Assembly: GCF_032854445.1 (NCBI RefSeq)
Contig: NC_088302.1
Coordinates: 15,679,338-15,743,337 of the forward strand
Length of the DNA: 64,000 bases
Reading direction: 5' to 3'
From: Liolophura sinensis
Taxonomy: Eukaryota > Mollusca > Polyplacophora > Chitonida > Chitonidae
Shown piece after piece: positions 24,890-37,044 of this stretch; the first letter of the stretch is position 1; every line of letters begins with the position of its first letter. The position numbers were made by a program, and so were the translations under genes. The notes under the pieces are model-generated. The model did not search any database. It was not told the origin of the DNA and was given only the letters and a program-made list of their open reading frames with translations.

Positions 24890-25055
24890 CTAATTATTTA
24901 CGTACAGCATAAATAAAGACGTACAGCATAGAGACTTAAGTCAGAGCAGCAACGACAGTGAGATCGTTGGAAAATGGTCTCCTGTCAGTTTACCTGTTAG
25001 AGTTGTATTCTAACTGTTCTTGTAAATACTTAAAAAATAGCAAAGGGAAAACACA
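24890..25055. other. Spacer between SINE copies
   Basis: Contains a short direct duplication (cgtacagcataaa / cgtacagcatagag near 24901-24935). No gene. Confidence 0.4.
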
Positions 25056-25235
25056 TTTATTTATTTATTTGATAGGTGTTTGCCCCGTACTTAAGAATAT
25101 TTCACTTATATGACGGCGGCCAGCTTTATGGTGGAAACCGGGCAAAGCCTGGGAGAAACCCACGACCATCCGCAGGTTGCTGACAAACTTTCCCACGTAT
25201 GGTCGGAGAAGACGTCATCATGAACTGGACTTGAA
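25056..25235 (-). mobile_element. SINE family A, 5'-truncated
   Basis: TTTA tail, then gataggtgtttgccccgtac, the ggcggccagctttatggtgg block, cacgaccatccgcaggttgc and tgaactggacttgaact. It ends in the B-box region. Confidence 0.85.
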
Positions 25236-25292
25236 CTGAAAATAAATGTAATGCTGTCAACGTACAATTGTGTTAAGTGTAACAACGTACAA

Positions 25293-26277
25293 TTTTTTTT
25301 AGGTACTTTTCCCAATACCCAGTTAACGATTTAGTTTTTAGTTAAGTTCCCCAGTACCCGACAAAACAATGTAGTTTTTAGTTACGTTTTCCAATACCCG
25401 GCAAACAATGTAGTTTTTAGTTACGTTTCCCAATACCCAGCAAACAATGTAGTTTTTAGTTACGTTTCCCACTACCTGGTAAACAATGCAGTTTTAGTTA
25501 CGTTTCCCAATGCCTGGAAAAAACAATGTAGTTATTAGTTACGTTTCCCAATACCCGGCAAACAATGTAGTTTTTAGTTACGTTTCCCAATACCTGTTAA
25601 ACAATGTAGTTTTAGTTACCTTTCCCAATACCCGCCAAACAATGTAGTTTTAGTTACGTTTCCCAATCCCCGGCAAAACAATGTAGTTTTTAGTTACGTT
25701 TCCCAATGCCGGGCAAACGATGTAGTTTTTAGTTACGTTCCCCAATACCCGGTAAACAATGTAATTTTTAGTTACGTTTCTCAATACCCGGCAAAACAAT
25801 GTGGTTTTTAGTTACGTTTCCCAATATCCGGAAAAAAAAATATAGTTTTCAGTTACGTTTCCCAATGCCGGGCAAACGATGTAGTTTTTAGTTATGCTTC
25901 CCAATATCCGGTAAACAATGTAATTTTTAGTTACGTTTCTCAATACCCAGCAAAACAATGTGGTTTTTAGTTACGTTCCCCAGTACCCGGCAAAACAATG
26001 TAGTTTTTAGTTACGTTTCCCAATACCCAGCAAACAATGTAATTTTTAGTTACGTTTTCCAATACCTGGTAAACAATGTAGTTTTAGTTACGTTTCCCAA
26101 TACCCGGCAAAACAATGTAGTTTTTAGTTACGTTTTCCAATGCCGGGCAAACGATATAGTTTTTAGTTACGCTTCCCAATACCCGGCAAAACAATGTGGT
26201 TTTAGTTACGTTCCCCAATACCCGGCAAGACAATGTAGTTTTTAGTTAAGTTTCCCAATACCCGGCAAACAGTGTAG
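25293..26277 (+). repeat. 39-bp satellite array, about 25 copies
   Basis: The unit is close to gttacgtttcccaatacccg followed by gcaaacaatgtagttttta, with length wobble of one or two bases and scattered substitutions. The array starts about 55 bases beyond a truncated SINE and ends near 26277. An open plus-strand frame at 25958-26245 exists because 39 is a multiple of three. I do not call it coding. Confidence 0.95.
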
Positions 26278-28085
26278 TAGTGAACTTCTACATGGATCGT
26301 TAGGAAGTAAAACAATCTCGTACCTTTTCAATTGGGTTGGTTGGCTGCAAAGAACAAAATAGCTCTTATTGTTGCCCCAAAAGCAATGCAGCGGCATATA
26401 TAGACCCCTAGACTAACACACTCTCAGTAGAGAGGTGGGAAATTCGATATCACTCCCTTGTTTGAACAATATGTGTACGTCAGACAGATTGATAATTCCA
26501 GATAATTGTCCAACTTAGCGTGACGTTGCAGCCTTTATTAAATCAGGAGTAAGACATTAATACACCTTTTCCCGCTATCTAAGAGAGCAAAGGAAAAATT
26601 ACCATGAACCGTGTTTGAACCTTTGTAATTCAATTTTCGTCAAGGTCCACGAACTGAAGTATTCAATTGACGAAGATTGAGGTGACTCGGCTGGAGTTGA
26701 CATGAATTTTCCATATATACCACAAACTCGGACACTCCGTCCTTTTTGTGGAAATATTGGTAACATTTGATGTATTAAGAGGAATAATGAAGGTTCGGAT
26801 TATAAATGTCTCAAATTTTCCAGTAAGGCTGTACTTCGGGCGCTATCGCAGATTAAATACGTCGACATATTTCTGTTGAGAGACAGGATAAAGTCCTTAT
26901 GAGTTCTACCTTTCGCTCTATAGTGATTGCCCGCCAGTGAAACTCAATAGGTCTATCTCTGCAGAGATAAATAACTGATGTTTCTACCCAATATTACTTT
27001 GTGCTTTGGCATTATCCCATCTCCCATTTATCATTTTCTTTTTAATTTATATAACAATATTGTTGACATGTGTCAGAATGAAATAAAACATATGCTAACT
27101 TAGCCCTTAGCTAAATTGCTCCAATGCAAAACAATGATTTAATAATAATGATAGGTTGATTTATAATCATTACATATGACCACGGGGCTCGATGGAGGCA
27201 CATTTGATTGACGATCATGTAAAAAGAATTGATCATTTGACACTGAAGTGAAAAATATTTTCCTCACTTCTGTACCGTTGTAATATTCCTTGTACAGCGC
27301 TAAAACAGTTATTAGTAAAATAATATTCTCTAATATTTTGGACAAAAAGCTTACTTTTATATATTAAAAAGACAAATATACGATGGCTTGATGCGTGATA
27401 CTTTCTATTATTTTGAAATAAATATTTTCTTATATTCTTCACAAAAACGCTAAGTAAAACTGGTACTTAGTATGAAAAAGGAATGAAATTAGCTGCATTG
27501 ATGTGAATGAATCCCGTGTGTATGGCGCGTGCAAGCTAATCGACGGCTTAGACTTGCACCTCTGTGATCAAGCGAAAATAGGCAATCCGTCATAATTCCT
27601 GCGTCATTATGGTTGGAAACATGACTCCAATTGCCCTGACCTTTCTTCATTAATCTGATAGATTAACTGATAGGTATTAACTCTCAGGGTATCTATGTAT
27701 TTGTTACAATTCCAGCGCACGTTATCGGGCGATGAGAGCCGGTACTGGCGCACGGACGTCTGGGTAGGGGACGCTATTATCCCACAATTAGGAAGTCGTT
27801 CATCAACTAATCGACAAGCGGATATGAGCAACATAGCGCTGTGATCTGTCACCGCAGGGGTACATTATTGCTGCAAATATGAGCTATTCAGGGAACACGG
27901 TGAGTTCAAGATGGAAGTAAGGCAATTACAGAATACGGCGATCCAAACATTGGTATTTATGGATCCGTAAACGGGATTTATTATAGAAACTCTTAACCAA
28001 ACACCTGTCTAAGATGGAACTTTGACATTAGCTATTCATCCAGCGCAATGGATCCCAAAAAATATGACTAACATTGCACGTATGT
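26278..28085. other. Gene-free stretch
   Basis: No gene or repeat can be supported. Frames are short and AT-rich. Confidence 0.45.
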
Positions 28086-28215
28086 CACCAATGCGGTCGC
28101 TGTGAGTTCAAGTCCAGCTTATGCTGGCTTCCTCTCCGGTCGTACGTGGAAGGTCTCCCATCAACCTGCGAATGGTCGTGCTCTGCCTGGTTGCCTCCCA
28201 CAATAATGCTGTATG
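28086..28215 (+). mobile_element. SINE family A fragment, head and central block
   Basis: Begins accaatgcggtcgctgtgag, with B-box-like gagttcaagtccag, then ggcttcctctccggtcgtac, and ends in the central ctcccacaataatgctgta. The 3' half and tail are absent. Confidence 0.85.
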
Positions 28216-31020
28216 TACCTGTTCACTTAACGGAAGAGACCCAAAGTGATACACGTGCATGCAAAGAATGAACCATTACAATCGGAACACAATGAACTCC
28301 GCTATCACTAGATGGAGCTGTGTCATGAACTATTCACCTAATGCGAGAAACTTAAGGGCACAAAACAGAATAATATCATTCACTGGACACTGCTATGCCA
28401 ACATCGTAATTATTCACTGAAAACAGGAGACACAGAACATCACACTTACATAGAATATATACTTTTCTTTCGAATGGTGTATCTCCTATAGCGGCCAGGC
28501 GTTGGGTAAGACAACACTGGATTACTGTGCACAGCTGTATTATGACAGTGGAGACCTGCAAGCCACATCAGTTAATGCAAGTCGTGCTACAAGTAACAAA
28601 CAAAAAAAAACTCCTGTGTCTTTGCGTAAGTGAGTCTGTGGTTCTGCGGCAGCGGTTAGCTGATATCATCAAGATTCTCCACGTCGTGTTCAAATTGTAT
28701 CGCTCGGTCGGATTTGCAAATCATGATAATTGCCGGCGTTTCCGCCGAACCTGGTACACGCAAGTTTCCGCGGACTTATTACAAGCCGAGCCCAAACACA
28801 CCGGTGCGCTAAGCTATGCTACAAGGGTTTCCCTGTAAACATATTGCGTGTTAGCACGGAAGTTTTTGCAAGTCTCTTAAGCTAACAAACTCAATTTGTT
28901 CCCTAATGCTTGAGGAGGAATATGTATTGACACCAAATCGCTGGACCACTCGCTCTTGCTTACACGGGCGATGGAATATTGTACGAAATACTCCTAGTCC
29001 GACCTACATTGCCTAGCATATATCAGATTCTGTTGCTGGTTATGTAAATAAATTTGAAATACAAGTCCATATCAACTCTTCCTAAGATGGACTGAACTTA
29101 TATTGTATTCTTTGAGACGACAACCCGAGTAATTTCAAGGCCATTTTGTTTTCCTAAATACTTTTTTGGGGAAATTTGAATCGGGCTTCAAACAGGCCGC
29201 TCATGCAACAGAAAGGATACTGTACTTTTTTTTTAATCACATCGCAGATTTCTCTCGTTATACAGCATGCTAAGATCAACTTTTTGAAAAGTACTTTTAT
29301 TTTACTTGTATTAGTTTTAGCGCTTGGAATTTCATACCACCAAAAACTATAGCAAAAGTCTATCGATACATCGGTCTTGCATCGGAAATTCAGAAAAAGA
29401 GTTCACAAATGATGTAATTTAATAAGAAACGTTTTTCCCCACTGTGACACAGTACAATCAAAAAGGACTTTCGAGTATTTCAAACACTGAAAGTTCATCT
29501 TCAGTTTGAAACATCTATATTTTGTCTCGAACATTCTCACGAATAGATTATCAGTCGTATCAGTACATGACAAAAAAAATGTCATCCACGTGGTATTAAA
29601 CCGTATTTGAATGTTAGGTTTTTCTTTGTAGGGTCTTGCATGTCTGTAAATAATATTACATGTACGTTGTTTTTGTAAAACAAAATCTACTTCTTCCTGG
29701 TTTAACAGCTGTTAATACTTTTAACATGGCGACCGTCAACACAAGACAGCAAAAAACTGATTTATCATGCGAAAAAGAAATACGATATTACCCTGTCACA
29801 CTCTAGTTCTGCTTCACTAAAACATCAAACAGCTCTGCAACCTGATCAGCTGAGGAAATAAAACCTTCCACCCAAAACAAGCAAGAAGAACAAACAAACA
29901 GTAGAAACATTAGAACAGTCATTGTCTCATCGGTGTAAAGGAGTCCCTCAGAGACGAAAGGTAGAAACTCGATCAAATTGTTTTTCAGGTGTACCATCAA
30001 GTTATCAACGGTAAACGATATAAACCATTTAATCTGCCAATGTGGGTGAATTGGGATTGTGTTCAGTTTCCATAGTCCGCCAGTGTTCTTTGACTCAGAG
30101 CATTAACCCATACCCTCTACACACACTCTCATCCACCGTTAACTAAGTTGTCACTGTCTATGTACTTGCTATTATTAACAATGTGTTTCAACGACATGGG
30201 GATTTTTCTCATCCCCTCGGGGACGATATGAGTTTAGTAATAGTCCTGCCACCAGAATATCTATATCCCGATGACCTCTGTCCAGCACTTTATCACGCTG
30301 ACCAAGCCTCTCGCTGTGTAGGTTACAGCGCTTTGCCCAGTTGGCTACAGCTTCATGGGTTCACCCTATAGAATTGAGCCAAACCTGATTACCCGCCCTT
30401 GAGGAGGCCATCCCGGATATTTGCCTCTGTTCCCAATCTATCTTCAGAATTGGTAAGCAATTCAATGTGTTCGCCCCTAAAGCCTTTTGTCTGGATTAGT
30501 AACAAATAGCGAGTGGATTTCAGCCAAGTGATATTTATCACTGCGCAATACTGTCCGAAGACGTGATCCTATCATTGGACTGGTCTTTGATAGACTCGTA
30601 AATCTCTACAATTCCTTTGCCGTGGATAAGCTATCGGGAACCTTTGTCCAACAATGAAGTTCCTTTTTTCTCTGCCTGTCTTCTGGTTGTTTTATTTTGG
30701 CCAAAGCCAAACCGGTACTTTAGCCTGAAGACACCTACAAACGAATGAATGACCGCAGTTTAACGTGGTAAGAACGCGTTTCAACAAGGAAACGATATGA
30801 TCTTAAAATGTAAAAAATCAAACATTAAAAAATTAAATTTCACTTTCAAAAGCGTTTAATAACGTATCAGATGGCGACACAGATATTATATCCCATAATA
30901 TATTTGAATGGCCTTGAAAAATTTCAATACAGCATCACCAGCGACGTTGCCCAATAATTGAATTACAAGATTATCAGTGTAAAACCTTCGTACGATATCA
31001 GCAATGTATATCGCCGTACT
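28216..31020. other. Gene-free stretch
   Basis: No supported gene. The frame at 28527-28838 (plus, 103 codons) and others have no recognisable motif. No SINE copies were seen. Confidence 0.45.
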
Positions 31021-31220
31021 GGACACCACATGGAACACACTCATGGGACACACTTATAGGACACACTCATGGAACATACTCATGGAACACACCCATGGAA
31101 CACACTCATGGGACACACTCATGGAACACACTCATGGAATACACTCATGGAACACACCACATGGATTACACCACATGGAACACACTCATGCAATACACTC
31201 ATGGAATACACTCATCGGAC
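31021..31220 (+). repeat. 13-bp minisatellite (ctcatggaacaca)n
   Basis: About 15 units of ctcatggaacaca with variants ctcatgggacaca and ctcatggaataca, and two ccacatgg units. The repetitive His/Thr-rich open frame across it (31004-31234) is explained by the repeat. Confidence 0.9.
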
Positions 31221-31577
31221 AATATCAGCATTGAGTTAGACATCTTGAGTTGAGTTAGAATCCCAATTGAAGACACGTGACCAAACAGGAATAGAGCACG
31301 TGGTATGACTGGGTGAATAAATTAGGCTACAAGGAAATTCGTGGTTTTCTTCGACCCTCATCCAAATGACGACAATTCCAATAATTGTCGTGTTAATCAA
31401 ACAATATCCATTTTTGTCTTAAATAGTTCAATCAAGCAATCTTTATTACCATTTATAACTTACAGCCACAGCAGTTATTACAGCTTCATGTTTTCTGTAA
31501 AATGTTCACATTCTAGATTTTTATTCTTTTGCTTGGGATGTAGTCTCGTTTTTAACATCACTTTGCTTATGTCGCAG

Positions 31578-31731
31578 GCTTTTCTCATCGGTTATGCAGG
31601 GGTCACCATCTGGCATGGCGCCTCACCCGGTTACAGATTTCCAAAATCGGGCAGAGCTGTACTTGACCTATTTCCGTAAGTGCCAAGATGCCGAGATTAA
31701 GGTCTTAGAGTTGACTCAAGATTGGATCTGA
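31578..31731 (+). CDS. Possible terminal exon, unknown protein (low confidence)
   Basis: I do not recognise this sequence. After a pyrimidine-rich stretch and a cag acceptor ending at 31577, a frame runs 50 codons from 31579 to a TGA at 31729-31731. It starts LFSSVMQGSPSG and contains NRAELYLTYFRKC. A candidate polyadenylation signal aataaa lies about 60 bases downstream (near 31787). Composition is less AT-rich than the surroundings. The upstream exons were not found, and the only open sequence nearby is a minisatellite. Another frame (ending at the TAA at 31677-31679) is also open and a gtaagt donor occurs at 31675, so an internal exon is an alternative. It could equally be a decayed transposon piece. 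Confidence 0.25.
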
Positions 31732-31799
31732 CTTTCCTTCTCACCACAGATTATTGCTTTACTGGAATTTCTAGATGAACAGTGGCAATAAACCTGTTT

Positions 31800-31880
31800 A
31801 TAAAACTTTTAATTCTATCATGTATATACAATCAATCACTAGCGGTCATTTCCAATTTAATTATTATAGGAACATTTTGA
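31800..31880 (+). repeat. Possible small fragment of repeat F
   Basis: The phrase caatcaatcactagcg followed by a catttc..taattattatagg stretch resembles the section near 7491-7530 of repeat F. It is short and diverged. Confidence 0.35.
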
Positions 31881-32169
31881 ACTGTAACGGCCATATGTAA
31901 CAATTATTACATATACATGTAATCAGATGGCGTTACTTGCGTCTATGTCTAAGCGTCTGTCAGCTGCCAGGTCTCAAGAGTTTAATTTCACCAGGAACAC
32001 ATGTTTAAGATTTAAAATTAGTACATAGATAACATAAAACATACAGTAGACCACCATGCCTGCCAGAACGGTTCATGTGTTGATATCCATGTAGTCCCCT
32101 CAGCAACTGTTCTCCGGACATTTTCTTTTTTATTTATCAATTACGATCGCCTCCGTATGTGTGAAGGAA

Positions 32170-32332
32170 GGGACCCCAATAACCGTGGTGGTTAGCATGC
32201 CAGCGTGGCGCAATGACTCTGGAGACTCTCATCAATGCGGTCGCTGTGAGTTCAAGTCCAGCTCACGTTGGCTTCCTCTCCGGCCGTGCGTGGGAAAGCG
32301 TGAATCACCAATGAAATAAATAAATAAATAAA
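32170..32332 (+). mobile_element. SINE family A, internally deleted, with 10-bp target-site duplication
   Basis: Complete 5' head (gtggtggttagcatgcc A-box area near 32185-32201; B-box-like gagttcaagtcca at 32248-32260), then ggcttcctctccggccgtgc. It jumps from gtggga straight to aatcaccaatg and an (AAAT)n tail, so the central and 3' blocks are missing. The flank tgtgaaggaa is exact at 32160-32169 and 32333-32342. Confidence 0.9.
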
Positions 32333-32342
32333 TGTGAAGGAA

Positions 32343-33503
32343 TTGCGCTGTAAAACTCTCATTCAAGACTTAAGATGCTGATAGTGCACCTTTTATTGTA
32401 ATTATGCATAAAACTGCCAAGAAAGTGCTATTGTGTGTATTGTCCTCACAGAATCTACACTAGGAACTATAATTATGTAATCTAATAAAAGAACTTATCA
32501 AATGTATGTCCAAAATAATATTAATTGTATAAAACATTTCAAAAGTAAGGGAAATCTTTGGTCGCTCAGAATTTTAGACTGACCCAATGAAATGAGTGAA
32601 AACACATTCAGGAAAAAACTTTCTTCTTTCCTTTTTTTCTGAAGCTGCGTATCAACGTGTTTATCTTTTGTGAGTGTCGTATCTCTAGATCTCGAGGGAA
32701 TGAGCTTGCTATAGAGGCCGTTTACTCTGGCCTCATGCAGTTCCTTGTCAAAGACTCCCCCAAATGAGACGTTTTCCAGTCGCATAAAGCTATCAGAGAG
32801 CGATCTGTCCAGAGCGTCATCTTGAGGCGCGCTGATGTCACGGTAATGAGAAAAACAGCCTCAGAGTTGACGGATGAGGGTATCCACCGTGGATGTTAGA
32901 GGGCATGTCTGTGAATCCCCAGCATCATATTCTCCCTGTCCAATTATATTCTGTCCCTGGCCTAATCCTCAGGTGACACACCCGTCGATCTTTGGTAAGA
33001 AGATGTCATAATGTGAAATCTTTGTCAAACAAAAGTGTCTTATTTTAACCCGTCCTTGTTTGGCTTGGCAAAATTGCCTTGAATTCCCCAGTGAAAACTA
33101 AATGCATATCTTGCAGAGACTTCAAGATAGTATAAATACATGAACAGCTGTGCAATTTGCCTTTAAGAATAAACGATATTGTAAAATATTTTATATTTAA
33201 AATGTAACGTATCGTGTAAATAATAGTTTTTGTAGAAATAAGAGAAAATGTTTTAATATCTCTGACATTTTCAGTGAAGAAATAGCTAAAATCGCATTTT
33301 TCATTCTCACAAACGATATTTGTATTAAAAGGGACGGTATTTGTTTTCTGGAACTGTTTCAAAGTTGGCACATCTTTTACCATGCATAATCTGGGATGAT
33401 CACCAGTTTTCCGCAACAAGAGGTAGTCCCTGGGGACATGTCAAAAGTTCGGTATACCCGCAGTCAAAGTCATGGAAGGGAAAACCCAGACAGCGTAGAT
33501 CAT
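32343..33503. other. Gene-free stretch
   Basis: No supported gene. Minus-strand frames at 32498-32785 and 33045-33419 are AT-rich. The second has some non-random look in its first 50 codons but no recognisable motif or splice border. Confidence 0.4.
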
Positions 33504-33844
33504 TTATAGCTTAAGGCCAAGGACCACTGCTATAGTTTGCTCCATTCTACCAGCCGGAGTATCATCTCCCTTGGGGTATACCAAACAATCGTGAGACGGT
33601 ACCCATGTTAACTTTACATAGTGTTTGCGACTACAGGGTTCCATAGCTGTGATACTTCCAAAGGCCCGACGAACGCGCTTCTCTATCAAACATGAATTTC
33701 CGGTCAGACGATCCATCATTACGTGATGAAGTCCGAACTTTAACCTTCCGTATTCAGTTAAAGTTGTATTGATGAGTTCTCCTGTCAGGTCAAAATCCAA
33801 TAATGTTTGTCTTTCTGTTTCCATGATGTCGTCCTTCCGTTGAA
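33504..33844 (-). CDS. Possible coding exon, unknown protein (low confidence)
   Basis: I do not recognise the family. On the minus strand a consensus-like acceptor (ttcttgtcctattag) ends at 33845. An open frame then runs in phase through QRKDDIMETERQ to a TAA at 33504-33506, about 112 codons, with 106 from its first ATG at 33824. It contains LTGELINTTLTEYG, a basic KRVRRAFG stretch and HYVKLTWVPSHD. No signal peptide or membrane segment is seen. Composition is less AT-rich than the flanks. If real, it would be the last exon of a minus-strand gene whose upstream exons I cannot find. A single-exon short protein or a chance frame remains possible. Confidence 0.3.
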
Positions 33845-35726
33845 CTAATAGGACAAGAAAATTACCACAACGGATCTGTGATGTTCTTCAATTTTCTCTA
33901 CTCTGATGTACACATGTCTTCTTAAAACTATTCCAAATACATTAATAATACCATCTGCTGCACCCGATGTCACACCAAAGACCACCGAAAAATAAGTTTC
34001 TCTTTTTAATTTTTTAATCATTTTTAATAATCTAGTCAGATTTATGTTCGTTTTTATTCGATGTATCAGACGCCTTTGAGTGAGTGAGTGAGTGCTTGGG
34101 GTTTAACGTCATACTCAAACCACTTTGAAGAGATTGTTTTGTGATACTAAAAAAATCAAACTAAGCCTGGAAGTCCCTTAGTTATCCTGTCCTCTAGTTC
34201 GTATAATGTATCTTTTGCGTTAAACAACAATCAAATCAATAAATAAAATGTATGTCTCATCAGCTGGAAACAGGGAAATTATCCGATTTTGCTTAGACCA
34301 TAGTTTCTAGTGTATCTAATTCACCTTACATCAGAGCAAGTATAATTTCCAATGTAATTATCGTGTTTCTAATTGCTCCTATAATTGTAAATTAAGTGAA
34401 CATACAGTATTTATTCTTGTTTTAGTATACAGCATTGTAGGTATACCTTTTGGATATTATCACGTTTATAGGGTCCTGTCTGGCTCACGGTCAGGTCCGG
34501 GTTAATGAAACTTCTTAAATTCAGTAAATTGCTTAACTCGGTACTTTTTATTTCTTGGCCAAGTCAAACATAGAATGTTTGCCGACAAACTTTATAAAAA
34601 TAGTAGTCTGTTGCTTAAGTTTTATTTAAGCAAAACAACTTAAGAAGTTACATAAAAACGGACACTCATTGTTTAAAACTCAACATTATTGGGTGGGTCT
34701 TAGTTAAAGTTTTATTTTTCCTGTTGGACTAATTGTTAAAACCCAGGCATAGATGTGGGCCTTACTTATCAAGCAACCTTAGACGTAATTCGAAAATTGC
34801 TTAGAAAGCCAAACTCTTAACAGGAAAGAGCTCAAATTGTGGTACATTTTGAGTTCTGCAGTAAAGAATCGGTGTACAAAGTTTACACGCTCTAGATCAA
34901 AACAGTTTAATTGTAGGAGTGTTTGAATATTTTTGAGACGTTTTATAAAGCAGACTCTGGTCTTCCGAGTGGACCGAACGAAAATCTACGAGTTATACTG
35001 GTTTCCTTAGGGATTTGGGGGGTTTCCTGAGCGTCACGTCAATTGAAACATCCCAAAATACAGCGTGCACCATTCATCATTTAGATATAAATACGTGATG
35101 AATCCAACAACTACATACGCTAACAAGACATACTTATTGTTGCCTTATCTCCATTATTCTCTCCTAAGGTTAGTGTGTTACCCTATATATCAATCATTCA
35201 TCTCCTTACAAGTTCCCGAATATAGGCAATCATTTCTGCAATGTATCTTTTAACTAGGCAATCACTGTGTTCCCCTCCAGGTCCTCGGCGAGTTTTTCTT
35301 CATTTCGCGTTGTCTGACTGCCTAGCCCTGGAGCTTCTGTGTGAATAAGGCGACCACTAGTGCGGACAAAGAAATTAATTATTATATAGATTAATAAATA
35401 ACTGGCCAGCTTCACTTGGCCTCGGGCAATCTCTGTCCAACTAGAAATAATATTGATCTCAGGTCAACCACAGATCGATATCCCGGTCCGGTTGAGTTGG
35501 AAACGCTCCGTTGAAGGCTCGGTAAACATGTGTGGGCTTTAGGATTTTCATCCCCTGAAGCCTTTCATCGGCTGGTTTGTAGGTTCAAATTCAGCTGTAG
35601 TCGCGTTAGTTAAATGAAAATCGTTTGGTTACGAATCGTGGGTATAAGTGCAAATGTTAATTTTATTAATGAAACAGTTCCTTAGGACTTTGCTGTTTGC
35701 TTATTCGTACAGGTAAATGTTTAGTG
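33845..35726. other. Gene-free stretch
   Basis: No supported gene. Around 34300-34400 there are phrases shared with 5150-5330 (gtatctaattca, caagtataat), pointing to a decayed dispersed repeat. A B-box-like taggttcaaattcag (about 35579) hints at one more old SINE. Confidence 0.4.
34079..34125 (-). repeat. SINE family B 3'-end fragment
   Basis: A GAGT simple repeat followed by gcttggggtttaacgtcata is the reverse complement of the family B tail (acgttaaaccccaagcactc). Only about 45 bases are left. Confidence 0.8.
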
Positions 35727-35925
35727 TGCCCTCGCCAAGCCCAAATCACTAGGATTGGGGCCGGAGGAAATAAGGAAGTGTCCAGAGGAAACGACCACCC
35801 ATACGTATGTACCTGACAAACCGAATTTGACAGGTGCAGTGAAATCGGCGGTGAATGGATTCGAACCAACGACTTCATAGGTAACTTATACAAAGGGAGT
35901 TAATCCACATCGCTTCGTCGACGAG
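35727..35925 (-). mobile_element. tRNA-derived SINE, different family (copy 1)
   Basis: On the minus strand a tRNA-like head contains gcgatgtggattaactcc and a perfect B box, ggttcgaatcc (about 35854-35864). A body follows with tcgtttcctctgg and atttcctccggccccaatcc, faintly like the central block of family A. No target-site duplication was found. Confidence 0.65.
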
Positions 35926-35989
35926 GAAAAAAAATCGAAGGCGCTTAACATGGGTAACGTAGGGATTGACTCCTCCCTAATAACATACA
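35926..35989. other. Short spacer between SINEs
   Basis: Nothing recognisable. Confidence 0.4.
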
Positions 35990-36251
35990 TCATATATTTT
36001 TATATTATTTGGAGGTCAGTTTTATGGTTGGAGGGAGGCCGGGATAAACCCCTGGCTTTTGGCAAAGTTTGTGACGAACTTATGACAGATATAGTTTTTG
36101 TGTAGCTTCATGAAAAACCATACAAGAGAACGCTATCGACCACATATTGCCCCCATGGCTTAAAACAACAAAACCTAACGGATACTGGGACTGAAACCAC
36201 ACCTAATGATTGAAAGGCAAATACCTTAACCATTTAGTCACCACCAGCTCC
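35990..36251 (-). mobile_element. tRNA-derived SINE, different family (copy 2)
   Basis: The minus-strand head reads gtgactaaatggttaaggta (A-box region) and ggtttcagtccc (B-box-like, about 36197-36208). The body ends with gtttatcccggcctccctcc and aaccataaaactgacc, the same layout as the central block of family A but much diverged. Confidence 0.7.
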
Positions 36252-37044
36252 CTCTATATTGCTTTAATACACACTATAAACAGAACAAGATACTAGTAAA
36301 AGACAAAAAGAAAAGCAGGAAAGGAAGGAAGATTAAATTAAGTATCCATAAGATATTTTGCAAATGCCCTGTTAAAAGTAACAAAATCTGATGAGAAAGG
36401 TTTAAATCTCATTAGTTATTCCCGTACTTCTTTGCAAACTAATGTCTTTCTACTCAACTTTATTATGCATCGCGTGTATGATAACGTCAAAATCATATTC
36501 TGACCGTAATTGAAGAAATTCTTCTGACGTTAATTGCAATGATTTGGATAATACGAATGACAAAACAGAGATATGTCGCACTGAAAATGTCGGAGTTGAC
36601 GGTAAGGCTGTGGGCTGAGGGGGAAAACAATCATACCCACTTTGTTATTCAAACATTGGATCTTACTAATCAATCTCATCAGAACCAGTCGGAGAAGGAG
36701 CCGAGATAAACCCCGGGACCCAGCTGGTGCTCGCTACAGTCTTTGTCCACACAACACCTCGTTCTCACTACCGGCTCGCTTCTGCACGAAACTCTCATAC
36801 TTCACGACATTAGATTATCCTGGGAAGCTGGAGATCCGCCCAGATGAGTTCTTGAGAATAACGACTATGTGTATATACATAGATATATATGTACATATCT
36901 CCGTTTTCTTGTGCCTAACGTACTGCATTTTTTATTGGCCATTCTTGTATCCTACAATTGTTTATTCATTGCGGAATGGCGTCCAAATCCAGAAACTTTG
37001 CACCGATAAGGATTTGATGAAACCTTCTCTCAAGAAAATGATGT
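36252..37044. other. Gene-free stretch
   Basis: A plus-strand open frame of 135 codons (36642-37049) lies here, with a basic stretch and a hydrophobic stretch near its end, but no recognisable domain. I treat it as chance. Confidence 0.4.

Noticed and set aside
25958-26245. 95-codon frame with repeating 13-residue pattern
   Set aside because: Direct product of a 39-bp satellite whose unit is a multiple of three.
31004-31234. His/Thr/Trp-rich repeat protein frame
   Set aside because: Explained entirely by the 13-bp minisatellite.
33045-33419. 124-codon minus-strand open frame
   Set aside because: Mostly AT-driven residues (Ile, Lys, Phe, Tyr) and no motif. No clear acceptor found.
35854-35864. 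Perfect B box suggesting a tRNA gene
   Set aside because: The sequence around it does not fold into an acceptor stem or cloverleaf by eye, and it continues into a SINE body.
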